Shown here piece by piece: positions 46,147 through 56,497 of a stretch of 64,000 nucleotides of DNA. The notes beneath the pieces were generated by a model. The model did no database searches and was not told where the DNA came from. It was given only the letters and a program-made list of their open reading frames with translations. Position numbers and translations under genes: made by a program. Within the stretch, counting starts at the first letter, position 1; each line of letters opens with the position of its first letter. The stretch comes from Siphonodentalium dalli. Lineage: Eukaryota > Mollusca > Scaphopoda > Gadilida > Siphonodentaliidae. The stretch covers positions 45,790,911 to 45,854,910 of the forward strand of contig CP136066.1 in the NCBI GenBank assembly GCA_032622095.1. Direction: 5' to 3'.

Positions 46147-46746
46147 GAACAGGGTATATTTACAGTGTCAAATCGAATGGGCATCTTTTAACAATATTTT
46201 TGAACTATTTCCTAGAAGTGTTCGAAAATTGAGAACTGAATTTATATTTTTTTTTATGAGGTTTCGATTGAAAAATTTCTAACTTAGCTCATCAGGATTA
46301 ACATTGTCGCACAGCTATATTCTCTTTCCCAACAAAGTCTATAGAACATACATGTAAAATTACAGCTATGCTTTAATTAATCAACTCGCCTTATATTACT
46401 CAGGTATTACTGCAGTATTCAGGCGTGTTCATGCGATCAACCGCAGTCAGTTATACCGCCGCAGAATGTGGTCCACCTCACATTTGCAGTTAGGCTGTAT
46501 TTTTCATGCGATGTTTATATGAATTTTGTTTTAAAGTTGACATTGTAATCACACCAGAATTTTTTTTTATTGTTTCAAAATGTCTAGATAGAATTCAGAA
46601 TTTTTGTGGTAAAAACAATTAACTTGGTTATCACAGTTAACACATATTACTGTGGTAAGATTACCAGCGGATACCGCATGTCAACAGGGACTGCATGCTC
46701 TAATTAATTATCAGGTTTAACATGTTTATACTGGATACAGTTCATT
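46147..46746. other. interval without a recognised gene
   Basis: Two phrases (tatgctttaattaatcaac at 46371 and tgcatgctctaattaatta at 46690) resemble the end of the fold-back MITE at 36062 and may be its decayed ends. No exon is recognised. Confidence 0.35.
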
Positions 46747-47691
46747 TTAAAGGTACTCAATCCGGTTCGATGATACCCATATAATCAGATTCCAACATCA
46801 TACATTTGTATTTAGAAAGGCTGCTTCAGTTACGTTATCAGAATTGATTAATTGCCCTAAAATAATGCTAACCACTGACAACTAAAGTATACAATTGCCT
46901 GACATATGTTATTTATCAACATGTTGTTCTACAAAATTTGGCCTTATTATCAACAGAAAGCCTCTTGATTTTAGAGTTATCCATCTTCATCTGAAATTTG
47001 GTCCGAGACCGTGGGCCACTATTAATTCTTGATCGTGAAAAATAGTATATTTCAAAAATTGATATCTAATAACTCTGAGCTTTGATAGGTGGTGGGTTCC
47101 TCGACTCGTACCAAATATATTTTACCCCCCCCCCAAGTCCAAATAAAGAGTAATGTGCGAGCATTAATTCAGGGGGCCCTTAATCAGATTATGCATCTTT
47201 AAATTCAAATACAGTTTAAAGATGCATAATCCGATTAAGTGCCCCTCATTTGCTATTTACATATACATGTATATGGAATCGGGGGGGGGGTAAAAATATT
47301 TTAATCAAGTCGAGGGACCCACCTACATGTATCAAAGCTCAGAGTTATTAGATATCAATTTTTGAAATTTTAATATTTATCACTATCGATACTTAATAGT
47401 GGCCCAGAAAAATTTGACGAGCCGACGGTCTCAGACCAAATTGCGGATGAAGATGGATAACTCTAAAATGAAGAGGCTTTGTGTTGATAATAAGGTCAAA
47501 CTTCGTCGAACAGCATGTTGATAAATATAACGTATCAGGCGATTTTATACTATACATGTAGTTGACAGTGGTTAGCATTATTTTTGGGCAATTAATCGAT
47601 TCTGATATTACTGAAGCAGCATTTCTAAAAAATATGTTGTTGTTGGAATCTAATTATATGGCGACCATCGAATCGGATTGATCACCTTTAA
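46747..47691. mobile_element. 945-bp near-continuous palindrome (giant fold-back element)
   Basis: The left arm 46747-47203 and right arm 47215-47691 are inverted copies along their whole length, with an 11-base loop (47204-47214). Matching landmarks include tatcaacatg[t]tgttc, ctctaaaatgaagagg, gagttattagatatcaattt and agatgcataatc.gattaag. The outer ends are TTAAAGGTACTCAATCCG and GGATTGATCACCTTTAA, so TTAA stands at both edges. Identity is about 85% by eye. No protein is encoded. Confidence 0.9.
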
Positions 47692-47721
47692 TAGTTAGCT
47701 ATATGAGTTATATACACATAA

Positions 47722-48107
47722 GGCGACACCAATTTTTAAGTCCGGTTTACGAACACCTCCTACAACTTTTTTTCCATTTCATGAATTTTTTTTTTAATAT
47801 TTTGTCCCAATATTTTTTACACGCGTACTGATTTTCATGTGCTGTCGCATCCGGTTCTGCTTATGATCATTTGCAGATCCATATTTTCATGTATTTCATG
47901 ACAAGAAATGTCTTGTTTGGTTCAGAATTTCATTCGAAAAGGTTTTTTTCACAATTTTTGTAAAATTTATGTAAAATTTCAAGATTTACTTGATATAAAT
48001 TGGGGGGGACAATTTTTTTTTTTTTTTTTTTCCCCTCCTGCATCTACTTTTTTTCTCCCCACATCAGCCCACATGTTCGTAAACCAGACTTAAAAATTGG
48101 TGTCGCC
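47722..48107. mobile_element. Harbinger-like MITE with TAA target duplication
   Basis: TAA lies at 47719-47721 and 48108-48110. The terminal repeats are about 34 bases: GGCGACACCAATTTTTAAGT on the left, the inverse on the right, then a gttcgtaaac/gtttacgaac pair. The interior is T-rich with a run of about 20 T. A three-base TWA duplication and GG start fit PIF/Harbinger (inference). Confidence 0.85.
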
Positions 48108-48110
48108 TAA

Positions 48111-49700
48111 TAGACATTTAAACTTTGAAAATTGTAGGTTTCCGGATGATAACTTCAGTTTGTGTGATCATATCTGAACCAAATGTGGTATGTAAGTTTA
48201 TCAGACCAAAATACAGGTCAAGTTCGAATATAGGTGTGCTCCGCTCATTTTTGCGAGAGTTATGGCCCTTTTTCGACTTAGAATCGTGTTAATTTCTGGT
48301 TTCCGCATTATAATTTTAGTTTGTGTGATCAAATCTGAATCAAATTTGGTATGATAGTTTATTATCCACCATTTCATGGGACACTGGTTGGATTGTTCTG
48401 AAATGTAGTATCGGATTTAGGGGACCTTGATATATTTTTCAGACAAGCTGATGCCCCAAAGAAGCCACTTTTTCTCACATTTGCTGAAATAGTATCCAAA
48501 ACATCAACATATCAAGAGCCATTAGACTGAATTAGATAAAAATATATCACTTGGGTCTGTTTAAGCTGGAAAATACTCAAAATTTGTATAATTTTCTGCT
48601 ATTATATCTGCATACTAGCCTTTTTGCTGAATCGTGAATGCCGGTTATATTGCCGTGTGAAATCCTAGTACCAGATAACATTGGGTATGTACATGTATAT
48701 AGCATACCACCTGAAAATGGCTTGAATATCACATACCAAAGCGGGGTGGGGGTGTGTGTGACACCCTCGTTGATCATAGTCTGTATTCTACAGGGTATGT
48801 TAACTGTTTCGAGTTGGTGAAATTAATGTGATTGTTTAATCTCTACCATCTGAAATCTATTTATAGCATATTTTGCTATCTGATCAATATTGCTACTTAG
48901 TACTGATATAAAACAGGATAAAGATGGTGTGTCTCTTTCCCGAATGTTCTGTTTACATGTACATTTGGGGGTTTATGAGTCAAATAATATCAGACAACAT
49001 GTCCTTCTAACACTAAGAAATAATATGTTCTTATGAACCAGGACAAAATATGACTATTTCTGGAGCATTACAGCACATTATTACAAATCTATATTTGTAA
49101 GCAGTAAGATAATGACAGGAAACATGTCCTCAGACTAAGAAATAATTGTTTGGTGTGTATTTCACACCACAGCTCATGTGTATACTCACATTAGTTTATG
49201 TTATTCAAAGGGAGAAACCCATTTAGAAAGTTTAAATGAGACAAAACTACCTCACTGTAGATGTAGTTGCAAGGTACAACATGTACATGTATTCTGGTAA
49301 ATGACATTGGAACTAAAATAATGATTTTTGTGTCCACCGGTATGTCATGTACCGGTACTAGTATACATTGCAACTACATGTACATGTAACTTGCCTAACA
49401 TACCATATACATGTATGAAGAGGGACTTTGCAAGTGTTTTTTAATCAAAATTTTAACCCAACTCTTGTTGTCAGTAAGTTTTAACCCATGCAGTTTAATG
49501 AGTTTATATATTTATATATTACATGTGTTTCTATACATGTATTTTATCTTTAGTTAGTTTGTTGTCCTTGAATAAACTTGTATTGCTGCACAATCAGTTT
49601 CCTTAATGTTCTATTCTACTAAAACAACTCCATTGATAACAATACCCCTGCATCCCATCAAAATCTACTTCATTGCCATCCTCATCATTTCACTTTGGTA
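48111..49700. other. interval with one degenerate direct repeat, no recognised gene
   Basis: At 48135 and 48298 the phrase ggtttccg.at.ataa.tt.agtttgtg followed by tgatca.atctgaa recurs 163 bases apart, a diverged tandem repeat. The rest has no exon and some catgtacatgta tracts. Confidence 0.45.
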
Positions 49701-49707
49701 TCCCCAC

Positions 49708-50360
49708 CCAGGTGTACCTTGGTGTTATTCACCCAGGTGTTCCTTGGTGTTTCCTACCCATGTGTACCTTGGTGTTTTCTTACCCAGGTGTACCTTGGTG
49801 TTTTCTTACCCAGGTGTACCTTGGTGTTTTCTTACCCAGGTGTACCTTGGTGTTTTCCTGCCCAGGTGTACCTTGGTGTTTCCTTACCTGGGTGTACCTT
49901 GGGGTTTTCTAACCCAGGTGCATCTCAATGGGAAATCCACCTGGGTAAGAAAACACCAAGGTACACCGGCGTAAAAAAAACACCAAGGTATACCTGGGTT
50001 GGAAACATCAAGGTACACCTGGGTGGGGAACACCCAGGTATGAAACACCAGGGTACACCTGGGTGAATAACACCAAGGTACACCTGGGTGGGAAACACCC
50101 AGGTAGGAAACACCAGGGTACACCTGGGTGAATAACACCAAGGTACACCTGGGTGGGAAACACCCAGGTAGGAAACACCAGGGTACACCTGGGTGAATAA
50201 CACCAAGGTAACCTGGATGGGAAACACCCAGGTAGGAAATACCAGGGTACACCTGGGTAAATAACACCATGGTACACCTGGGTGGGGAAACACCCAGGTA
50301 GGAAACACCAGGGTAGACCTGGGTGGGAAACACCCAGGTAGGGTACACCTGGGTGTGGTC
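49708..50360. repeat. minisatellite that reverses orientation at its centre
   Basis: The left half (49708-49925) has about eight units of acccaggtgtaccttggtgt plus ttctt, period 25-26. After about 49930 the same sequence continues in reverse complement (aacaccaaggtacacctggg) to 50360. The right half has a higher-order unit of about 65 bases: the phrase caccagggta[c/g]a recurs near 50049, 50114, 50179, 50243 and 50309. Long open frames on both strands merely reflect the repeat. Loose single copies of acctgggt trail to 50535. Confidence 0.95.
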
Positions 50361-50537
50361 ACCTGGGTAATTACACCCAGGTTTACCCATACCAGGGTTT
50401 TTATCCAGTTTCAGGTGGGTAAATCATGGTAAAACCCAGGTTTCGCGGGGTCTTGATGGTTGGTGGATGTCTTGGTAGATAGATTTTTACCTGGGTTTCG
50501 GCCCAAAAAACCTGGGTGGATTTACCCAGGTACATTT

Positions 50538-51118
50538 TTATATGGGTTCCGGTTCGGTGTAATCCGGCGTCTTCGGGTTGAAAAAGGAGATGTCCGCGTC
50601 TATCAGTGGCGATGGGGAGTCCATTACCACTTCGATCTCGGCTGCGCGGGAGGTGTCGCCTGGTGTGGCATCAGTCGATTTCCTCTTTTTCCACGCTGCC
50701 AATCGCTCTGTGTCTCTCTTTTTCCTGGATGGAGTATTTTTCTTTCGCTTCTTCCTGGCTGGTTTGGTAGTTTCCAGACCTCTCCCGGTAGAGAGCCATG
50801 ATAAGGGATTTGCCGGGCAGGACTGGAAGTCCAAAACCAACTGGTATCCGCCTTTGTGTGCATGGAGTGACCAGCTCACACAAGGCGCGACATGCATGGA
50901 GTCCAGCATTGTTGTGATAGCATTCGGGATTATCGGTGGCGTAGTCATCCTGAGAGGTGGCGATCCTAACTCTCTGGTGGTCCGACCAATTGTACGAGCG
51001 TGTGTGGGCTTCACCCGTGTATTGGCCTCGAGAAGGTCAATCACAATCGCAATCTTTCCTGTTTGTATAGACATTCCAGGCATATCCGTATATTCGTCGT
51101 AATTGGTGTCCACGTAGG
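50538..51118 (-). pseudogene. 3' part of a hAT-interrupted open reading frame (retroelement-like basic protein)
   Basis: The minus-strand frame is open from 51118 to the stop at 50538, about 193 codons. The last part has a strongly basic patch (ARKKRKKNTPSRKKRDTERL) after a segment containing KGGYQLVLDFQ, then an acidic tail ending YTEPEPI. From memory, this layout (KGGYQL, then a Lys-rich PSRKKRD..RL patch) resembles proteins of retroelements abundant in marine invertebrates; the resemblance is not a proven homology. The frame has no Met at its 5' edge. It joins, in phase, to 51869-51986 across a 742-base hAT insertion. Total length without the insertion is 699 bases, 232 residues plus stop. 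GC content is higher than the surroundings. Confidence 0.55.
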
Positions 51119-51126
51119 GTTGCAGC

Positions 51127-51868
51127 CATTGTTCGCCCTGCCGTTAGCCATTTTAGCAAATTGCGAAAATAAATATACGAAGTGGCTAAAATAAATATGC
51201 TGGTGGCTAAACCATATGGCTGCAGGCATTTTTCGTGTCGACCGCGGACTGAACGACAATTTATTGTAAACAAAAGTAATTAACCGGCTTAGCACAAGAC
51301 AACTTAACGTAATTCGCGAGAGCTGACGAGGAGGATGGGATTACGGTTGTGTTCGATTAGCTATATTATTGGGCGTCAGTTTCACACCCTGGGCAATTCG
51401 TTAGTGATCGTTTAGCGATAGATTATGTACACGCTATCACAATTGAGTACACATACAATTTATGAACTGGCTTCTTGTGTAATAAGCTTCTCACATTTCA
51501 TTGACGTTAATGCAGTGAACAGTGTTGATAGTACAATGACACTCACGGACATGACATTAAAGATGGACCTAAACATAGACAAGATGCAGTGTCAGCCTGC
51601 AGGAAGTTTGCGTTTGGAGATCATTTAAATAGTAGATTCGGAGGACTCTGAGCCTGAGATCAACTCTAGTTTGACCAAACAGTTTGAGCCGTTATATAAT
51701 GATAAGCAAGTTACTATAAAGCATTCCAAGCGTTTTGTGGATTATGTAAAACGATGCTGCGATGTGCTAATTTATCCCACAGTATGAGGCTAAACTTTTT
51801 TCAAAAGTGGCTAACAAAATTGCACAAGTGGCTAAAAAATGGCTACAAAGAATTTCGGGCGAACGCTG
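51127..51868. mobile_element. hAT-type element inserted in an open reading frame
   Basis: GTTGCAGC lies at 51119-51126 and again at 51869-51876, an 8-base target duplication. The ends CATTGTTCGCCC and GGGCGAACGCTG are an imperfect inverted pair. Near both ends the word agtggctaa repeats (51180, 51192 and 51808, 51831), with gccattttagc and its counterpart. The length is 742 bases with no transposase. The target is the minus-strand frame 50538-51986. Confidence 0.88.
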
Positions 51869-51986
51869 GTTGCAGCGAATGCGTTGAACAAAGCAGTGGT
51901 GCCACGTGGCCCCACGATTCTTGAAATAGTTCGAGCATGCTTCTTGGTAATGTCCAGTCGAGCACAGCACCACACAGCCATGACAT
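51869..51986 (-). pseudogene. 5' part of the hAT-interrupted open reading frame
   Basis: An ATG at 51986-51984 (minus strand) opens a frame of 39 codons up to the insertion, and no stop lies between it and the element. The peptide begins MSWLCGAVLDW and includes MLELFQESWGH. The frame is open further upstream to a TAA near 52070. Continuity with 50538-51118 requires removing the element and one copy of the 8-base duplication, and then keeps phase exactly. Confidence 0.5.
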
Positions 51987-52430
51987 GACGATTATCACAC
52001 GTTAAAACTTTGATTTGCCGCCTGGATCGGCTTATTTTTCGATGGTTATGATTTTTTAAGTTTGCGAATTATCATGCAATGCGTGCGAAATCGTCCCAGC
52101 ATCAGTAGTAAATTTGATGAGTGGTTTATAATTTTAGCATATACCAAATGTGTAAATGATGTATTTATTTTTCAATTTTCCATATGTAGCACGATGTTCG
52201 TGTGTACATATCTAGCTTCAAACTTTAAACTTCGAGAGATCACAAGATGCACTCACGCATGGTTGTGGCATGCATACTATTGTATCATGCATCTATTATA
52301 TACCGAGCGCCTGGTGATGCAGACATGGTTTCCACCGCTGTGGCATGCTGAAGTTTTGAATCTGGTATCAGCATGCTGTTGGTCACTCATTTTACGACTG
52401 ATGGTCTCTCTATGCTTCATATTGTATTAA

Positions 52431-52709
52431 TTATAATTTATATCTTTGCCAGATATCTTTGCTACATGGATAGCCTCCTTGATGTGCTGTTGATCTCTCT
52501 GAACATTGTAGAGTTTTAGTTTTCGGGTTCGACATAACCCCACCATTAACATAATTTGACATGGCGGGCTGTCTCATAACATCATTTTCTCTTAAATTCC
52601 GATTCTTTCTAACTGTGATAGCTTTATTCCATGTATTGTTGTCTGTCAAGTGGCCCCTGGGTGGTATTTGTAATTTTATTTCCTCCGGGTGCGGCGGGTT
52701 ATTCAACAT
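52431..52709 (-). CDS. possible coding frame of unknown function
   Basis: The minus-strand frame of 92 codons starts MLNNPPHPEEIKLQIPP and is polar, Pro/Asn/Lys-rich, with a composition more like a real protein than other frames here. It lies about 440 bases upstream of the interrupted frame on the same strand and might be part of the same decayed retroelement. No domain is recognised, and no clear donor follows it. The overlapping region 52062-52430 has a plus-strand 122-codon frame that I consider chance. Confidence 0.25.
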   Translation of the reverse strand: MLNNPPHPEEIKLQIPPRGHLTDNNTWNKAITVRKNRNLRENDVMRQPAMSNYVNGGVMSNPKTKTLQCSERSTAHQGGYPCSKDIWQRYKL

Positions 52710-53097
52710 TATAATTGAGGTTGCGTAATTGCTGGACCGTGTTCATGTCATCGCTTGATCCGAATTTCAAGCGTTGTTCAAATAGTCGAAATTTAGTAAT
52801 TATTCTCCATATCCCGTACATTAAAATTTCTGAACTCACGATGATATTTCCTTCTGAAAAATAGTAGATATAGTACTGTGGTTATTTCCTATACTGGAAT
52901 TTGGCATTCCAAGATACGACGGGTTATTCAGTTGAGTCAAGGATGAAAACTGCGTGAATGGTCTCATTTTCTTTTCAGTAATCAGACGGGGAAACTCCAT
53001 CCAAACAACCAACCGCGAGAAGTCGCGCGTCGTGTGACGAGGTTAAACACAGGAACAGTGATAGTTCCACTTCCCCGGTACAACCGATATATATTAA

Positions 53098-53185
53098 TAC
53101 GTCTTAATTAAGAGATACGTAATTCCCAATTAAGAGATACGTAAGTCCTAATTAAGAGATACGTAAGTCTTAACTAAGAGATGAT
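53098..53185. repeat. short tandem array, about 27-bp unit
   Basis: Four copies of taattaagagatacgtaa with [g/a]tc[c/t] variants occur in a row. The surrounding 52710-53489 has no recognised gene. Confidence 0.9.
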
Positions 53186-53489
53186 TGCGGAAATTAATTT
53201 TCGATTTGGCCTCATTTCGCTTCCGTACTCCGTCGGTGGGCTTCTAAAAGTTCGAAACTTTTTATTGCATTTTCGGAATCTAAGGGTTCCATTACACAAG
53301 TTCCTCATATAACTTGTCAATATTTCAAGTATAAGTGCCATTTTTCGATGTTTATTAGGGAAATAGTGGTTCCAAAATGTCGTATATGGGTTCGCCGCGA
53401 AAAAATATCTAAAATTCTAAAATTCAAAATGTCGTAATTTTTCTTTTCGAAACCGTTCCTGATAAGATCGTTCTGATTGGATTTTTTAA

Positions 53490-53605
53490 AAGAAGAATAA
53501 TCGGAGGGCGTATCCTCCTTTTCTGAGTGACAGAGACAAACTAAAAGATTTCGATTTTTAAATTATAAAGTGTTGTATAACACAATCAAATCAACGAGTT
53601 ATCAA
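53490..53605. repeat. left copy of an inverted pair (partner 55560-55700)
   Basis: The stretch ataatcggagggcgta...tctgagtgacagagacaaac...aatcgaaatc...gttgtataacacaatcaaatc recurs inverted at 55560-55700. The pair encloses about 2 kb. They may be the ends of a large element or two copies of one dispersed repeat; the enclosed DNA has no transposase. Confidence 0.8.
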
Positions 53606-53653
53606 GGTTCAATATTTAGGTCGACCTAAATATTGAACCCTGATATCTCGTTG
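53592..53653. repeat. 62-bp loopless palindrome
   Basis: The inner 34 bases, with core caatatttaggtcgacctaa, are perfectly self-complementary about the point between 53622 and 53623. The outer arms caacgag.tatca and tgatatctcgttg pair with very few mismatches. No loop is present. Confidence 0.95.
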
Positions 53654-54510
53654 CGTGGCTCGCGCTTTTAGTTATACATATGTGTATCAATGTGAATGCC
53701 CCGCGCGAGCTTAATGGACACATCTGTAGAGTAATGAATATTCCGTCGCACGCAACAAACAAACAATTAATGTGACCGTCCCTTTAAACACGTTCGCGTT
53801 TTCCTGACAGATACGGCCGAGGAATAATCTATGCAGCACTATTTTCCGTAATATCTTGAACTTTTGGAATCCTCTGGCCAATTTTCGATTGAATACAAGC
53901 GGCTTAATTTGTCGAAAATGTAGTACTGGTTGTTGCCAACGGAAATAAATAGTGAAAGGCCTTACATAAATTTATAACGGCTGCAAATATGCATCGTCGG
54001 TGGGCTTCTAAATGGTCGTACCTCAGGAAAATCAAATTGTTCAGGAAACACAAAAAACTATTTATCTCTGGAACTAGAATTGGTATCTGACAACAATTTT
54101 GCACAATAACACCTTATATCACAGTTGTTATAATATATACACTTTCATATTCAATTAACTTATAGTTGATATATATCTTTATTGCCTCCAATGGTGGAGA
54201 TTGATTGCTGTACAATATTTACATAATAGTTTCAATACATAAATACATAATAGTGTATACAACAATACATAAGTACTGCCAATAACGTTTACCATATATC
54301 TCACAACCGAGTGAGCGCAACAATATCCAATTGGATGTTTGGATAGAAGAAACAAAGAAAGAAAATAAAATACACGAAACAATACACAAAGTCTAGAGAC
54401 AAACATGCACATCGTATGCTTTAAGCGACAAGCATGAGGATTGCACATAATCACATGAAGGAGGCTGGTGACCACTTGTGTGTGAGCTATGATGCCTATA
54501 TATATATAGT
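53654..54510. other. interval without a recognised gene
   Basis: The phrase gtcggtgggcttctaaa at 53997 also occurs at about 53233, a loose direct repeat. A minus-strand Cys/Leu-rich frame at 54179-54475 has no family. Its right end, tttattgcctccaatggtgg (54177-54196), resembles the tail of a common dispersed repeat from memory. Confidence 0.4.
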
Positions 54511-54514
54511 ATAC

Positions 54515-55045
54515 TAGCCGATGAGCCCGACGTTGTCAGGGCTAATCAAAAACCAAATTTCAAGTCGATAGCTCTACCCAGCCCGACGTTGTCCGGGCTA
54601 TTCAAAAACCAAATTTCATGTCGATAGCTCTACCCGTTTCCGAGATCTGGTCTGCGTATGCGCGAAGCTGGCGTCGCGCGGGCTCGGCGACCCGATAAAA
54701 TTCGTATCCGGGGCAAGATACATTCACATAGCAAATTTCAAGTCGATAGCGCCACCCGTTTCCGAGATCTCGTCTGCGCATGCGCGAAGCTGGCGTCGCA
54801 CGGGCTCGGCGACCCGATAAAATTCGTATCCGGGGCAAGATACATTCACATAGCAAATTTCAAGTCGATAGCTCCACCCGTTTCCGAGATATCGTCTGCG
54901 CATGCGCTGCACGGGCTCGCCAATACGACAACGTCCACGTCACACGTACCAAGTTTCGTCCCGATCGGTCGAGAATCGTAGATTTGTATAAATGACAAAC
55001 ATACAGACATACAGACAAACATACAAACAGGTCTTCAAAATATAT
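54515..55045 (+). repeat. dispersed repeat with a 122-bp internal tandem
   Basis: The word catgcgcgaagctggcgtcg occurs at 54658 (one base different) and 54780, 122 bases apart, and a third, truncated unit follows at about 54900. Each unit includes atttcaagtcgatagct, cacccgtttccgagat and gacccgataaaattcgtatc. The block ends in a catacagacatacagacaaa run, a familiar 3' end of repeats in marine invertebrates (recollection). Higher GC than its surroundings. Confidence 0.85.
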
Positions 55046-55070
55046 ATGAGATATAGAGGTGATATCATCT

Positions 55071-55274
55071 TCATTGTAGAAGACCTAAGTTCATAAGTTT
55101 GGAAGACTTGAGAAGAAAGGCTGTCGTCAAGAGAATGACTTCATCCCACACACCAAGGAACTCGCCTGGAACGATAATCGATACTCCGCCTAGGATTATT
55201 GTGAGTAGGTCGGCATCTTGAAAAGAGTCTAGGAACATAAACAAATCAGTACCAAACATATCTATGACAATCAT
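55071..55274 (-). other. hydrophobic open frame, unrecognised
   Basis: A 67-codon minus-strand frame includes ADLLTIILGGVSIIV and LGVWDEVILLTTAFLL, with the look of membrane segments. A stop lies four codons upstream of the first Met and no splice signal is obvious. It could be a fragment of a membrane protein exon or chance. I do not assign a function. Confidence 0.2.
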
Positions 55275-55559
55275 CCAATATCTTTACCATAGAGCATGAG
55301 ATACTGAAGTACTACACCCGAAGAGTGCGTGATGAAGTTCGCTATTGTACAAAGAACCACACACCATATAAGTCAGGTTGTTATCGTTATCTGTCGATTT
55401 CCGTGGATTGCGTTTTAATAAGGACCAGATGCTCCAGCACCGGAGAGGGCTAGTGTGGATGGAGCGGAAGACAGAGAGTCTCTCGTTATCACGGGTAGAT
55501 AAGTCCCACTCTTATGAGTATAATGAGTTTACGGCTGTCCTTACAATGAAATTCCAAAC

Positions 55560-55700
55560 ATGATTTGATTGTGTTATACAACACTTTAGAATTTAAAAAT
55601 CGAAATCTTGTCTGTACGAACTTTTAGTTTTGACGACTCCCGCGGCTTAGTTTGTCTCTGTCACTCAGAAATGGACGTTACGCCCTCCGATTATTCTTAA
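55560..55700. repeat. right copy of the inverted pair (partner 53490-53605)
   Basis: Contains tttgattgtgttatacaaca, aaaaatcgaaatctt, tagtttgtctctgtcactca and gccctccgattattctt, all inverse to 53490-53605. A 30-base stretch (gtacgaacttttagttttga...) is unique to this copy. Confidence 0.8.
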
Positions 55701-55772
55701 TTAAGCGACAACTAGTTTGTGTTACTGTATTCTGTGAATTGACAGTTTATGATTAAATTAATATTATGTTTT

Positions 55773-55803
<31 letters not shown>

Positions 55804-56497
55804 TTTATATAGCGCCTATCCCCCGTAAGGGGCCCTCAGCGCTTTACACTTTATATAACACACAAGAAATGTATTTATACAGCTATGACCTTGAATAATA
55901 TATAAGTTCATGCTTTATCAAATAAGACTTGTGTTGTATTTAATTTTATTTTATTACATTCCTATGTGTGATGAACCTTGATTTCTCGAGTGGTTATAAA
56001 CGGAAATTTCACTAGTGAATTATGTCACATTAACTAACGCATATTATATGTATTCATACGCGCTATCGAAATGTATGCATCATGTGAATACTGGTCGTAT
56101 TATTTGGGTTTCTGGTAAGTCAGATGTTTATAGTGAAAAACAATAAGCAGCTTAATCACTTGAGGGACTATTTTATTTTGTTTTGTAAACCACAAAACAC
56201 TCGAGCGCAATACCATCTCTTGTGTGTACAACCCCCTGCACATGAATTAGTCCACGTACCCCGTCCAATCAAGTGACCGTTCAATCAAGTACCCTCTATG
56301 TATTTGTTTTATTAATAAGGGATTATATTTCTCCAGTGTGTAGCAATGAAGAGCGTTATCTGCTAGTTTGTTTGTGACATGGAATAGTTAGGTCTACTAC
56401 GGACTTCACACATAATTGAGACTAACGCACACTGGAGAAAATAATCCCTTATTAATACAGAATACAGTAAAACAAACTAGTTGTCGCTTAATTAATT
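55701..56497. mobile_element. about 800-bp element with 38-bp terminal inverted repeats
   Basis: The ends TTAATTAAGCGACAACTAGT (55699) and the inverse ACTAGTTGTCGCTTAATTAA (to 56497) pair over about 38 bases, through tactgtattctg/cagaatacagta. A second inverted pair lies inside the right end: attaataagggattatattt (56311) with its inverse at 56436-56456. At 55770-55830 the interior holds an (aat)n tract and atttatatagcgcctatccc, a nested retroposed repeat. TTAATTAA at the edges makes the exact duplication ambiguous. Confidence 0.75.

Noticed and set aside
49606-50390. Open frames of 120-168 codons on both strands
   Set aside because: They are translations of the 25-26 base minisatellite in several frames at once, with no start context, splice signals or non-repeat domain.
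52062-52430. 122-codon plus-strand frame as a gene
   Set aside because: It has no motif or splice context and lies opposite the region linking two better minus-strand candidates.
54179-54475. Membrane protein on the minus strand
   Set aside because: Hydrophobic composition arises from AT-rich DNA, and the start of the region resembles a dispersed-repeat tail.
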